Shown piece after piece: positions 55,253 to 63,075 of a DNA stretch of 64,000 nt. The translations under genes were made by a program, and so were the position numbers. The stretch spans positions 1 to 64,000 of the forward strand of contig JADYYK010000063.1 of assembly GCA_020853705.1 (NCBI GenBank), written 5' to 3'. The stretch is from Deltaproteobacteria bacterium (GTDB lineage Bacteria > Myxococcota_A > Polyangia > Haliangiales > JADYYK01). Position 1 is the stretch's first letter, and every line of letters begins with the position of its first letter. The notes under the pieces are model-generated. The model was not told the DNA's origin. It saw only the letters and a list, made by a program, of their open reading frames with translations, and did not search any database.

Positions 55253-56062
55253 ATGACACGCCTGCGAGCGACGACCTGGCTCCTCGGTGCGAGCGCCGCC
55301 GCGCTGCTCGGCCTGTCCGCCTGCGGAGGCGGAGACGGTGGCAGCACCAGCGATGGCGGCACCACCAGCGCCGACGGCGGCGGCAGCCCCGGCACCCCGC
55401 GCTACTTCGGCGCCGCCCACAGCGGCAACTTCTGGCTCGGCCCGGTCGACTACACCGAGACCCAATGGCACAACGCCTGTGCGCCCACCAACAAGTACCC
55501 GGCCCAGATCCGCACCCTCTACGGCGACCACATCATGGGCCTGGCCAACGAGGTCGTGCTGCAGGGCCTCAGCGCCAGCCAGGGCCAGCTGTGCGACGTC
55601 TGCGCCGAGCTCAGCGCCAACGGCCACACCGTGATCGCCCGCGTGGTCACCTACGGCCAGGAGACCGGCCCGAACGACATCGACGTCAGCGCCTCCATCG
55701 ACACCGCGCTCAGCGCCAGCACCGGCCGCACCCTGTCGTGGCGCTTCATCACCTGCCCGACCAGCGCCCCCATGCGCTACACCTTCGACGGCCGCCAGTG
55801 GAGCAACACCTACTTCTTCCGCGTCTGGGTGCGCAACCCCCGCGTCCCCGTGAGCAAGCTCGAGTACCGCATCGGCAGCGCCGCCTGGGCCACCGCCGAG
55901 CACCAGAACGACGGCGCCTTCCAGGCCTCCAGCCAGGACTTCTCGCGCGGCTTCTCGCTGCGCGTGACCTCCCTCGACGGCACCACCATCGAGGACAGCA
56001 TCCCCGGCCTGAACACCTTCGACCCCGACGTGGGCGTGGCCTCGCACGCCAACTTCGAGTAG
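55253..56062 (+). CDS. Expansin-like lipoprotein
   Basis: A protein of 269 aa. Lipobox GLSAC (Cys24) is followed by a Gly/Ser/Asp tract. Residues about 60-155 resemble an expansin D1 (DPBB) domain, ending NDIDVSASIDTAL, which aligns with the LDLSP segment of bacterial expansins. Residues about 165-260 resemble D2 (LSWRFITCP, YTFDGRQWSNTYFFRVWVRN, VSKLEYRIG, LRVTSLDGTTIEDSIPGL). The order and spacing match EXLX1-type proteins that loosen cellulose or peptidoglycan without hydrolysis. Surface anchoring by lipid is unusual compared with secreted expansins. Confidence 0.78.
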   Translation: MTRLRATTWLLGASAAALLGLSACGGGDGGSTSDGGTTSADGGGSPGTPRYFGAAHSGNFWLGPVDYTETQWHNACAPTNKYPAQIRTLYGDHIMGLANEVVLQGLSASQGQLCDVCAELSANGHTVIARVVTYGQETGPNDIDVSASIDTALSASTGRTLSWRFITCPTSAPMRYTFDGRQWSNTYFFRVWVRNPRVPVSKLEYRIGSAAWATAEHQNDGAFQASSQDFSRGFSLRVTSLDGTTIEDSIPGLNTFDPDVGVASHANFE

Positions 56063-56103
56063 CCCACCGCGCCGCGGCGCGCGCCGTTGTAACCTCGGCC
56101 TTC

Positions 56104-56112
56104 ATGTAACAT
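56104..56112 (+). promoter_or_regulatory. ATGTAACAT inverted repeat, candidate Rrf2 operator
   Basis: ATGT-A-ACAT lies 11 bp before the Rrf2 ATG in an unusually AT-rich patch with a second GTTGTAAC just upstream. The position fits autoregulation. Confidence 0.4.
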
Positions 56113-56122
56113 CATAAGTGGC

Positions 56123-56581
56123 ATGAAGCGAGACAGCCGGCTCTCGGGGGTGCTGCACCTGCTGCTCCACCTGGCGCAGCAGGACGGCCCGGTCACCTCG
56201 GACGTCCTGGCCCAGGTCATGGACACCAACCCGGTGGTCATCCGCCGCATCCTGGCCGGCCTGCGCGAGCGCGGCTATGTGCGCTCCGAGAAGGGCCACG
56301 GGGGTGGCTGGACCCTGGGCAGTGACCTCGCCAAGGTCACGCTGCGCGACGTCTACCTGGCGCTCGGCAGCCCCACGCTGCTGGCCATGGGCAACCGCAC
56401 CGAGGCGCCCGGCTGTCTGGTCGAGCAGGCGGTCAACGCCGCGCTCGGGAGCTCGTTCGACGCCGCCGAGGCGCTGCTGCTGGCGCGCTTTGGCGAGGTC
56501 ACCCTGGCCAGGCTGCACGCCGACGTGGTCCGCCGCATGAAGGCCGGCGGCGTGCGTCAGCTCGGCAAGGCTCACCGTTAA
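56123..56581 (+). CDS. Rrf2-family transcriptional regulator
   Basis: A protein of 152 aa. The winged helix ([55 protein letters not shown]) is the Rrf2 fold. Only one Cys (EAPGCLVEQ) is present, so it cannot hold the three-Cys Fe-S cluster of IscR/NsrR and is closer to the YwnA group. It lies 22 bp before the flavoprotein gene and probably controls it, perhaps through a thiol-based signal. Confidence 0.9.
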   Translation: MKRDSRLSGVLHLLLHLAQQDGPVTSDVLAQVMDTNPVVIRRILAGLRERGYVRSEKGHGGGWTLGSDLAKVTLRDVYLALGSPTLLAMGNRTEAPGCLVEQAVNAALGSSFDAAEALLLARFGEVTLARLHADVVRRMKAGGVRQLGKAHR

Positions 56582-56603
56582 CGGATCACTCACGGAGGTT
56601 CTC

Positions 56604-57521
56604 ATGCAGTTCGATGTCGTCATCGTCGGAGGCGGCCCCGCCGGCCTCCAGGCCGCGCTCACGCTCGGTCGCGCCCGCAAGCGCGTGCTGCTGTGCGACG
56701 CCGGCCCGCGCCGCAACGCGGCCGCCGTGCACATGCACAACTTCCTCACCCGCGACGGCACCGCGCCGGCCGAGCTGCGCGCCATCGCGCGCCAGCAGCT
56801 GGCCACCTACAGCAACGTCGAGTTCGGCAGCAGCGCCATCACCTCGATCACCGGCGCACGTGGGGCCTTCCAGGTGCACACCCCCGAGGGGGTCATCGGC
56901 GCCCGCCGCATCCTCTTGTGCACCGGCATGGTCGACGAGCCGCCGCCCATCGAGGGCCTGCGCGAGCTGTGGGGCACCTCGGTCGTGCAGTGCCCCTACT
57001 GTCACGGCTGGGAGGTCCAGGATCGTCGCTGGGGCTACCTCGCGCTGCCCGGCGCCGCGGCGCACCTGGTCCCGTTCACCACCATGCTGCGCGGCTGGAG
57101 CCGCGACGTCACCCTCTTCACCGGCGCCGCCGTCGACCTCCCCGCCGAGGGCCGCGCGACGCTCGCCGCCGCCGGCGTCAAGCTCGAGACCGCCGCCATC
57201 ACGCGGGTGCTCGCGCAGGACGGCCGGCTCGCCGCGGTCGAGCTGGCCGGCGGCCGCCGCGTCGCCTGCGACGTCCTGTTCAGCCACCCACCGCAGCGCC
57301 AGGTCGACGTGGTGCGCGCGCTCGGCCTCGCCCTCGACCCCGAGGGCTTCGTCCGTGTCGAGCCGCTGCGCCCCGAGACCTCGGTGCCGGGGATCTACGC
57401 CGCCGGCGACCTCACCACGCGCGGGCAAGCCGCCATCCTGGCCGCCGCTGCCGGCATGCTGGCCGCCGCCGCCCTCAACACCGAGCTCACCATGCAGCTC
57501 GCCGCGGAGGGCCACATCTGA
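56604..57521 (+). CDS. Thioredoxin-reductase-like FAD oxidoreductase with CPYC
   Basis: A protein of 305 aa. FAD site VIVGGGPAGLQAA, the redox pair CPYC in VVQCPYCHGWE, and the second FAD motif GIYAAGDLTTRGQ. The NADPH-binding GxGxxA motif expected after CPYC is degenerate (GYLALPGAAAHLV), as in oxygen-dependent dithiol oxidases of the GliT/HlmI kind. It may therefore oxidise dithiols with O2 rather than reduce thioredoxin. GGAGG six bases before the ATG. Paired with the Rrf2 gene. Confidence 0.85.
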   Translation: MQFDVVIVGGGPAGLQAALTLGRARKRVLLCDAGPRRNAAAVHMHNFLTRDGTAPAELRAIARQQLATYSNVEFGSSAITSITGARGAFQVHTPEGVIGARRILLCTGMVDEPPPIEGLRELWGTSVVQCPYCHGWEVQDRRWGYLALPGAAAHLVPFTTMLRGWSRDVTLFTGAAVDLPAEGRATLAAAGVKLETAAITRVLAQDGRLAAVELAGGRRVACDVLFSHPPQRQVDVVRALGLALDPEGFVRVEPLRPETSVPGIYAAGDLTTRGQAAILAAAAGMLAAAALNTELTMQLAAEGHI

Positions 57522-57536
57522 TGATATGGATCCCCC

Positions 57537-58715
57537 ATGGATCCAGCCGCGACGAAGACGCAGATCGAGACCCTCCAGAAGCTGCTCGACGACCTGCCTG
57601 ACGAAGACTTCCAGGTCTTCGCCGACCTGCCCGCCGCGCAGCGCAGCGCCGAGCTGGCCGAGCGCATCGCGGCCACGGAGGCCGCGCTGGGCGCGCCGCT
57701 GGCCGCCGATCACCGCGCCATCATCGAGCGCTGGGGCGCCCTCGCCGTGGTGGCCAAGCCGAGCGCCTGGCCGCGCCCGCAGCAGTTCGAGGTCCGCCCG
57801 GCCTGGCAGTTCGCCTTCGCCGTCGAGGTCTTCGGGATGGCCGCGGCGCGCGCCCTCGACGTGCAGGCGCAGGCCGAGGATCACGCGCCGGCCGTCGCCG
57901 CGCCGGCCGCGCCCGCCGCCCCCGCGCCGGACGCCGCTGCCCCCGCCGCGCCCGCCGCCGCCGCCCCCGCCGAGCCCGCCGCCGCCGCGCCCGCCGCCCC
58001 CGCCGAGCCCGCCGCCGCCGCACCAGCCGCCCCCGCCGAGCCCGCCGCATCCACGCCTGCCACCGCTTCCGAGCCCGTGGTCGCCGCGCCCGCCGCTGAC
58101 GCCGCGCCCGCCGCCCAGCCCAGGCCGATCCCGTTCATGCACGTCGCCGGCTCGGCGCACCGCATCGGCTACGACCAGGCCGGACGCCTGTACGAGTGGA
58201 AGCGCGGCGAGGAGCCGGTTCCGATCCCGACCGCCGGCATCCTCGCGCGCGTGCTCGAGGCGCTGAACGCTCTGCGCCGCGACACCGAGAGCATCAAGAA
58301 GAACCCGCCCCGGCCGGCGGCTCCCCCCGCGCGCTCCGTCGAGGCGCTGCTGGCCGAGATCAACGGCGCGGCCAGCGACCTCGAGACCCTGCCCGCGTTC
58401 GAGTCCCTGCGCACCATGGGCCCCGGCGCCGCCGCCGCCATCCCCGCGCTGCAGACGCTCACCCGCGACCCCAGCGCCTACCGCCGCGCCAGCGCCCACG
58501 CCGCGCTGCTCGGGATCGAGGGCAACGTCGCCGAGCACGCCCGCGCGCTGATCGACCTCCTCGGCAGCAGCGAGGCCTCGGGCGCCGCCTCCGCCGCCGC
58601 CGAGATCGCCCTGACCCGCCTCGGCGCCGACGCCCGCCCCCACCTGGAGGCCGCCCTGCTGCACACCGACCCCGCGGTCCGCGCCAAGGCCTCCGCGCTC
58701 CTGGCCAAGCCATGA
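57537..58715 (+). CDS. SUKH/SMI1-KNR4-like protein with Ala/Pro linker and HEAT-like C-terminus
   Basis: A protein of 392 aa. Residues about 30-110 look like the start of a SUKH (SMI1/KNR4) domain (AATEAALGAPLAADHRAIIERWGALAV). A low-complexity Ala/Pro/Glu tract of about 80 residues (116-197) splits it from PIPFMHVAGSAHRIGYDQAGRLYEWKRGE, the likely domain end. HEAT-like helices fill residues 270-392. SUKH proteins often act as immunity factors for polymorphic toxins. The linker insertion is unusual. The stop overlaps the cupin start. Confidence 0.65.
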   Translation: MDPAATKTQIETLQKLLDDLPDEDFQVFADLPAAQRSAELAERIAATEAALGAPLAADHRAIIERWGALAVVAKPSAWPRPQQFEVRPAWQFAFAVEVFGMAAARALDVQAQAEDHAPAVAAPAAPAAPAPDAAAPAAPAAAAPAEPAAAAPAAPAEPAAAAPAAPAEPAASTPATASEPVVAAPAADAAPAAQPRPIPFMHVAGSAHRIGYDQAGRLYEWKRGEEPVPIPTAGILARVLEALNALRRDTESIKKNPPRPAAPPARSVEALLAEINGAASDLETLPAFESLRTMGPGAAAAIPALQTLTRDPSAYRRASAHAALLGIEGNVAEHARALIDLLGSSEASGAASAAAEIALTRLGADARPHLEAALLHTDPAVRAKASALLAKP

Positions 58716-59218
58716 GCCAGCGCCCGCCCTTCATCGTGTCCAGCGCCGACATCCCCGAGAAGACCCACGCGTATCCCGGCAGCGACGAGAAGATGGGCCC
58801 CACGCGCTCCGTCGGCCGCGCGGCCGGGCTCCGCCGCATCGGCATCAACCTGCAGACCCTGCCCCCCGGCTCGCGCTCGTCGTGGCCGCACGCCGAGGAG
58901 GACGAGGAGGAGTTCGTCTACATCCTCGACGGCGAGGTCGACTGCTGGATCGACGGCGCCCTGCACCGCATGGTGACCGGCGACCTGGCCGCCTTCCCGG
59001 CCGGCACCGGCATCTGCCACACCTTCATCAACAACGGCCCCCGCGACGCCCGCCTCCTGGTCGGCGGCGAGGCCCCCAAGTCCGACAGCCGGATCTACTA
59101 CCCCCTCCACCCCTCACGCCGCGCCGACATGCCCTGGAGCAACTGGTGGGACGACGTCCCCACCCGCCCCCAGGCCCCCCACGACGGCCTCCCCGACGCC
59201 CTGCGCACGAAGGGCTGA
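58712..59218 (+). CDS. Cupin-domain protein (COG3837-like)
   Basis: A protein of 168 aa. A conserved cupin: LPPGSRSSWPHAEEDEEEFVYILDGEV (motif 1, His and Glu metal ligands) and GDLAAFPAGTGICHTFINNG (motif 2, His). The C-terminus YYPLHPSRR-MPWSNWWDD is seen in COG3837 cupins. It probably binds a small molecule or metal; reaction unknown. Start ATG overlaps the previous stop (ATGA). Confidence 0.88.
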   Translation: MSQRPPFIVSSADIPEKTHAYPGSDEKMGPTRSVGRAAGLRRIGINLQTLPPGSRSSWPHAEEDEEEFVYILDGEVDCWIDGALHRMVTGDLAAFPAGTGICHTFINNGPRDARLLVGGEAPKSDSRIYYPLHPSRRADMPWSNWWDDVPTRPQAPHDGLPDALRTKG

Positions 59219-59253
59219 ACCGCAAATCCGCCGGACCAGGCTCCATCTGTCCG

Positions 59254-59259
59254 TACACT
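59254..59259 (+). promoter_or_regulatory. Candidate -10 element (TACACT) of the toxin-antitoxin operon
   Basis: TACACT is followed by a 21-nt leader with AGAGG nine bases before ATG 59281. It lies in the short gap after the cupin gene. Confidence 0.35.
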
Positions 59260-59280
59260 TCACGGCAGAGGTCTGGAGCC

Positions 59281-59604
59281 ATGCCGTCACCACCCCGCAA
59301 CATCTACCAGTCCCTTCCAGCCGACGACCGCCAGGATTTTCGCCTGCCAGGGCTGCTGAAAGAGCACCTGACGCGAGTGTCTGCCCAGCTCGGGCACAGT
59401 GTGGACGAGTACATCACCCTCGTGCTCTCCGAGCGTGTCGCGCGCGATCTCGCCGCCTCCATCGAATGGACGTTGTCGGTCGATGAGCAGCTGGCGCTCA
59501 TGAAGATCCTCACCGCATCGACCGAGCCTTCGGATCATGCTCGCGCAACAGCGGCCAGCGCGGATGCGCTGCTCGGCCCCCCCGTGCCGCCCACCGCGAG
59601 GTGA
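59281..59604 (+). CDS. Antitoxin, DUF1778/RHH-like
   Basis: A protein of 107 aa. RQDFRLPGLLKEHLTRVSAQLGHSVDEYITLVLSER resembles the ribbon-helix-helix start of DUF1778 antitoxins. The WTLSVDEQLALMKIL segment matches the C-terminal toxin-binding region of that family. It overlaps the GNAT gene by four bases (GTGA), the standard type II layout. It would bind the operon promoter and neutralise the toxin. Codon use is a little less GC-extreme than in its neighbours. Confidence 0.8.
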   Translation: MPSPPRNIYQSLPADDRQDFRLPGLLKEHLTRVSAQLGHSVDEYITLVLSERVARDLAASIEWTLSVDEQLALMKILTASTEPSDHARATAASADALLGPPVPPTAR

Positions 59605-60098
59605 CGATGCTCTCTCCGGTCGTCGCCCTCGACTCCGCACACCGTGTGCAGACGTTCGAGTGTGGCGACGCGGAGATCGACGGTTTTCTGCACCCGCGGG
59701 CCGCGGGCGAGCAGGCGTTGGGCCTGAGCCAGGTGTACGTGACGGCCGGTGCCGCGCACGAGGTCCTGGCCTACTTCACCCTGTCGCCGCTCACGGTTCG
59801 CGTCGACCCGTCACTGCTCGAACGACTCGCCGTCGGCGCCGTGCCCTATCCACAGATCGGTGGCTTCCTCCTCGGGCGCCTCGGTGTCGACAAGTCGATC
59901 CAGCGTCGGGGGATTGGCGAAGCCCTCGTCATGCGAGCCGCCCAGATCGCCAAGGCCGAGGCCGCCGTCGTTGGTGGCGCCTTCCTGGCGGTCGACCCGA
60001 AGACCGACGGTCTGGTGAGATGGTATCTGAAGCAGGACTTCCGCTCGCTCGGAGGCAAGACGCGCCGGATGGTCCTCCCTTTGCGCGCAGTGCCCTGA
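59601..60098 (+). CDS. GNAT-family acetyltransferase toxin
   Basis: A protein of 165 aa. FECGDAEIDGFLHPRA near the N-terminus, VDKSIQRRGIGEALVMRAAQIA (the CoA-binding R/Q-x-x-G-x-G/A loop), and WYLKQDFRSLGGKTRRMVL at the end match TacT/AtaT-type toxins that acetylate aminoacyl-tRNA. The start is GTG 59601; ATG 59607 is also possible. Which tRNA would be modified is unknown. Confidence 0.85.
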   Translation: MTMLSPVVALDSAHRVQTFECGDAEIDGFLHPRAAGEQALGLSQVYVTAGAAHEVLAYFTLSPLTVRVDPSLLERLAVGAVPYPQIGGFLLGRLGVDKSIQRRGIGEALVMRAAQIAKAEAAVVGGAFLAVDPKTDGLVRWYLKQDFRSLGGKTRRMVLPLRAVP

Positions 60099-60121
60099 CT
60101 CCTCGACGCGGTGAGGCACTG

Positions 60122-60982
60122 TCAGAGGGGGCTGCTAGGGTCGCTCGGGTCATGCTCGAGCTCGGCGACCAGCGCTTCGTGAAAGGCCTCCTGCTCGATC
60201 CAGGTGCCGGTCCGGTCGATCTCGACGAGGAGGTCGTGGCAGACCTCGCGGGGATCCGCGCCAGCCAGCAGCACGCGCAACCGGCTGGCCTCATCGCGCT
60301 CGAGGGGGCGGCCGCGCGAGACGAAGCGCAGGTGGGTCGCGACGTCCATGCACGAGGGCTCGAGGCTGGCCGCGGACCGCCGCGCCAGGCTGCGCATGAT
60401 GAGGACGCCCGACCGATCGAGATCGCCAGCGTACCGGACCCTGGCCTTGGTCCGCCCGATCATGCGCAGCAACGTGACGACGGCCCAGTTGGCCTGTCCG
60501 CGGCCCAGGATGACCAGCTCGCGCCCGGCCGAGCCCGCCTTGATCACGGCGTCCACATAGTCGAGAAACGGGGTTTGATTCTCGATGACGGTGACGCGGG
60601 CGGCGAGCGCGGGGATCCGCGCCTCCCGGAGCTGGGGCAAGGTCAGCGCGGAGACCTCACCTCGCGCGGCATGCCGGGCCACCTGATCGAAGGTCTCCCC
60701 GCCCTTGGTGTAGACCAGCGGGCCAAAGCAGGTCACCGCGACCGTCGCCTCGTCGCGAACGATGCCATGGAGTTCGAGCGCCCGCAGGGCAGCCGCGCGC
60801 GGGCTGGCATCCTCGTCCTGGAAGAACACCTCCCGCTCGGTGTCCGGATCGTGCGCGAGCAAGGCCTGCCCCAGGCGGCGCAGACGATCACTGCCCGGCA
60901 CCAGCGCCTTGCTGCTCCCGAGGACCCGCGCGGCGAAGTTGGCCAGGCGGATCGGCGCTCGGTTGGCGAGCGCGGCGTCCAT
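60122..60982 (-). CDS. JetD-like Toprim protein, C-terminal part (frame-split gene)
   Basis: 286 aa in frame from ATG 60982. It carries the Toprim-type site of Wadjet JetD: VIENQTPF (Glu134), ILGRGQ, and the DxD motif YAGDLDRSG (Asp187, Asp189), with a helical end. JetD cleaves closed circular DNA extruded by the JetABC SMC motor. The N-terminal half is encoded in a different frame at 60733-61500, so the gene is disrupted by a -1 type shift near 60985-61035. ATG 60982 probably is not the native start. A sequencing error, a real mutation or recoding would each explain this. Confidence 0.75.
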   Translation of the reverse strand: MDAALANRAPIRLANFAARVLGSSKALVPGSDRLRRLGQALLAHDPDTEREVFFQDEDASPRAAALRALELHGIVRDEATVAVTCFGPLVYTKGGETFDQVARHAARGEVSALTLPQLREARIPALAARVTVIENQTPFLDYVDAVIKAGSAGRELVILGRGQANWAVVTLLRMIGRTKARVRYAGDLDRSGVLIMRSLARRSAASLEPSCMDVATHLRFVSRGRPLERDEASRLRVLLAGADPREVCHDLLVEIDRTGTWIEQEAFHEALVAELEHDPSDPSSPL

Positions 60983-61500
60983 GCAGGCACGATGGCGCGG
61001 GCCTCGGCCGCGGCGACGGCCACGTCGCCAGCGTCACGGGCCAGCGCGCTCAGCTCGCCGAGCCCCTGACTGGCGAGGTCTCGCTCGGCGCCGAGCCAGG
61101 CCCGCGCCGGTGCGCTGGTGGCGCTCAGGGCCAGGTCGCCAAGCGCACTGGCCAGGGCGAGCCTGGAGGCCCGGGCCTCGGCCGCCGGGTCGCGGGGCGC
61201 CCGGTCGAGCACCTGATAGAGCAGCTCGTCGAGGCCGAAACCGCGGTCGGACATCGCGCGGCCGGCGCGGGCGAGGTCCAGCCGCACGCGTCCGTCCGGC
61301 AACTCGGTCACCGCGCGCGCCGAGAGCACCCCCTTGAGCGCCACGACGCACGCCGGGCTGGCCTGGGTGGTCACGCGCCCCGGCAGCCGACCGCTCCGCT
61401 CGCGCTGGTCCAGGATGTCCGCGAGCACGCTCGCGAGGCCGTTGACCGTGGCCGCCAGGCGACGGACCTCCGCCAGCAGGGCCCTGTCCATCGCGACCAT
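60733..61500 (-). CDS. JetD-like protein, N-terminal part (frame-split gene)
   Basis: From ATG 61500 the first about 170 codons show good coding character: helical (LLAEVRRLAATVNGLASVLADILD), a winged-helix-like part, and ARAWLGAERDLASQGLGELSALARDAG. After VAAAEARAIVPA the frame becomes Arg/Ser-rich nonsense to the stop at 60733. The sensible continuation (MDAALANRAPIRLANFAARVLGSSKAL) lies in the frame starting at 60982. The two parts together would give a JetD of about 460 aa. It is divergent from jetA with only 30 bp between starts. Confidence 0.65.
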   Translation of the reverse strand: MVAMDRALLAEVRRLAATVNGLASVLADILDQRERSGRLPGRVTTQASPACVVALKGVLSARAVTELPDGRVRLDLARAGRAMSDRGFGLDELLYQVLDRAPRDPAAEARASRLALASALGDLALSATSAPARAWLGAERDLASQGLGELSALARDAGDVAVAAAEARAIVPAWTPRSPTERRSAWPTSPRGSSGAARRWCRAVIVCAAWGRPCSRTIRTPSGRCSSRTRMPARARLPCGRSNSMASFATRRRSR

Positions 61501-61530
61501 GTTAGCATCGCCCGCGGGCAGGTCGCGGAA

Positions 61531-63075
61531 ATGGACGAGCAGCAAAGGGCAGGCTCTGTCCGTCTCCTCGGGACCTCACGTGAGGAGGCGTTCGACGATG
61601 GCGCGGCGCCGCTGCTCCGGCTGGCGTTCAGCGCCCCGGTCACCGCGCTGCTGACGGCGGAGCGCGCCGACGCATACCTCACGCTGCTCTACGGCATGCT
61701 CATCATGCGCCGCTCGCACGAGCTCGAGCCGCTGCACGAGGATCTGTATCGCCGGGTGATCCGCGCGCAGAACGCGCGCGACCCGGGCTACTCGATGGAG
61801 TCCTTCGCGCAGGATCTGGCCCAGCTCGCCGACTGGGGTGCGCTGGAGCGGATGGCCGAGACCCTGCGCATCCGCGGCTACCGCGACAACCGGCGCGAGC
61901 GCTTCCGCTACCGTCTGACCGAGGACGCCGTGGCGCTGCTGGAGTGGCTGGAGGCGCGCCTCATGGCGCGTCTCCAGGGGCGCCTGCGTGACAGCCGAGA
62001 TCGCCTGACCGATGTCCTCGGACACCTGCGCGAGACGCTGCGCCTGCTCGACGAGTGGCGGCGCGGTGAGCACGAACCCGAGCGAGCCCGGCGCGCGATC
62101 TACCTGCTGTCCGCGCTGGACGACGCGGTCCACGACATCTCGGCCGAGCTGCTCGACTTCCGTGCCGGGATGCTCGGGTTCGCGGCGCGCCCCTACGATC
62201 CGGTCGCGCTGCGCGAGGTCCTCGACTGGCTGGAGCGCTACGTCTCGGTGTACCTGGCGCGCGTCGAGGCGCTGAGGGCCGACATCCTCGGTCGGGTCGA
62301 GGTGCTGGCGCAGCCGCGCTACCGACGCGCCCTCGCGGAGTGTCGTGATGCGCTGGCCACGGAGCTGTCCCTGACCCCACGGGAGCTGCGGGCCAGCGCG
62401 CCGCTGCGCTCCACCGATGAGCTGCTCGACGCGCAGACGCCCTTCTTTGCCGCGGCCGGCGGGCTGGCGCAGCTGTGTCAGCGCATCGACGACTCCGCGC
62501 GCGCCGTCCTGCGCAAGATGCACCGTCACCTCAGGGACCTCGAGCGCCGCAGCGCGCGCCTGCTGGATCTGCGGGCACGCCTGGCCGAGGTCGCTGCCCA
62601 GGGCGCGGCGTCCGACCCGCGGCTGGCGGTCTTCACCCGGGCACTGGTGGGCTCGGCCCATCTGCGGCTCGACCGGCGCGCCCCGCTCGCCGATGCGCGA
62701 GCGCTGCCTCCGCTGCCACGCACCCACAAGGCGTCCCCACCGGGAGCGACCAGCCGCCCGCTGAGACCGAAGTCGCTCGCGGCGGAGGAGGCCCGGGCCC
62801 TGCGCGCAAAGCGCGAGGCCGAGCTCAGGGGCTGGCTGGAGGCGCATGTGCTGCAAGGTCGTGACCGTGTGGCGCTGTCACGCGCGCAGCTCGCAGGGCC
62901 CGAGGCGCCGCGGCGCTGGCTCGACGTGGTGCGCGCCCAGCTCCTCGCGGGCGGCCGTGGGTTGCCCAGGCTGGGCGTCTCGATCCAGGCCCGCGAAGGC
63001 ACCACCCACGTGGGTGGACCGGAGGTCGGGATCGAGGCTCCAGACTGCGACATCGTCGCGAGGCGCCAGCCATGA
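61531..63075 (+). CDS. JetA-like Wadjet subunit (kleisin, MksF/DUF2397-like)
   Basis: A protein of 514 aa. The N-terminal winged-helix region (TALLTAERADAYLTLLYGML, SFAQDLAQLADWGALERM, RFRYRLTEDAVALLEWLEARL) resembles DUF2397/MksF kleisins. A long helical middle (dimer/neck region) and a C-terminal domain follow, all soluble. In Wadjet, JetA bridges the SMC JetC heads with JetB. Its stop overlaps jetB by four bases (ATGA). The system subtype cannot be fixed from this alone. The short divergent gap to jetD suggests overlapping promoters. Confidence 0.78.
   Translation: MDEQQRAGSVRLLGTSREEAFDDGAAPLLRLAFSAPVTALLTAERADAYLTLLYGMLIMRRSHELEPLHEDLYRRVIRAQNARDPGYSMESFAQDLAQLADWGALERMAETLRIRGYRDNRRERFRYRLTEDAVALLEWLEARLMARLQGRLRDSRDRLTDVLGHLRETLRLLDEWRRGEHEPERARRAIYLLSALDDAVHDISAELLDFRAGMLGFAARPYDPVALREVLDWLERYVSVYLARVEALRADILGRVEVLAQPRYRRALAECRDALATELSLTPRELRASAPLRSTDELLDAQTPFFAAAGGLAQLCQRIDDSARAVLRKMHRHLRDLERRSARLLDLRARLAEVAAQGAASDPRLAVFTRALVGSAHLRLDRRAPLADARALPPLPRTHKASPPGATSRPLRPKSLAAEEARALRAKREAELRGWLEAHVLQGRDRVALSRAQLAGPEAPRRWLDVVRAQLLAGGRGLPRLGVSIQAREGTTHVGGPEVGIEAPDCDIVARRQP

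Noticed and set aside
60985..61035. Programmed -1 frameshifting in jetD
   Set aside because: No X-XXY-YYZ slippery heptamer or clear stimulatory hairpin was found; mutation or sequence error is simpler.
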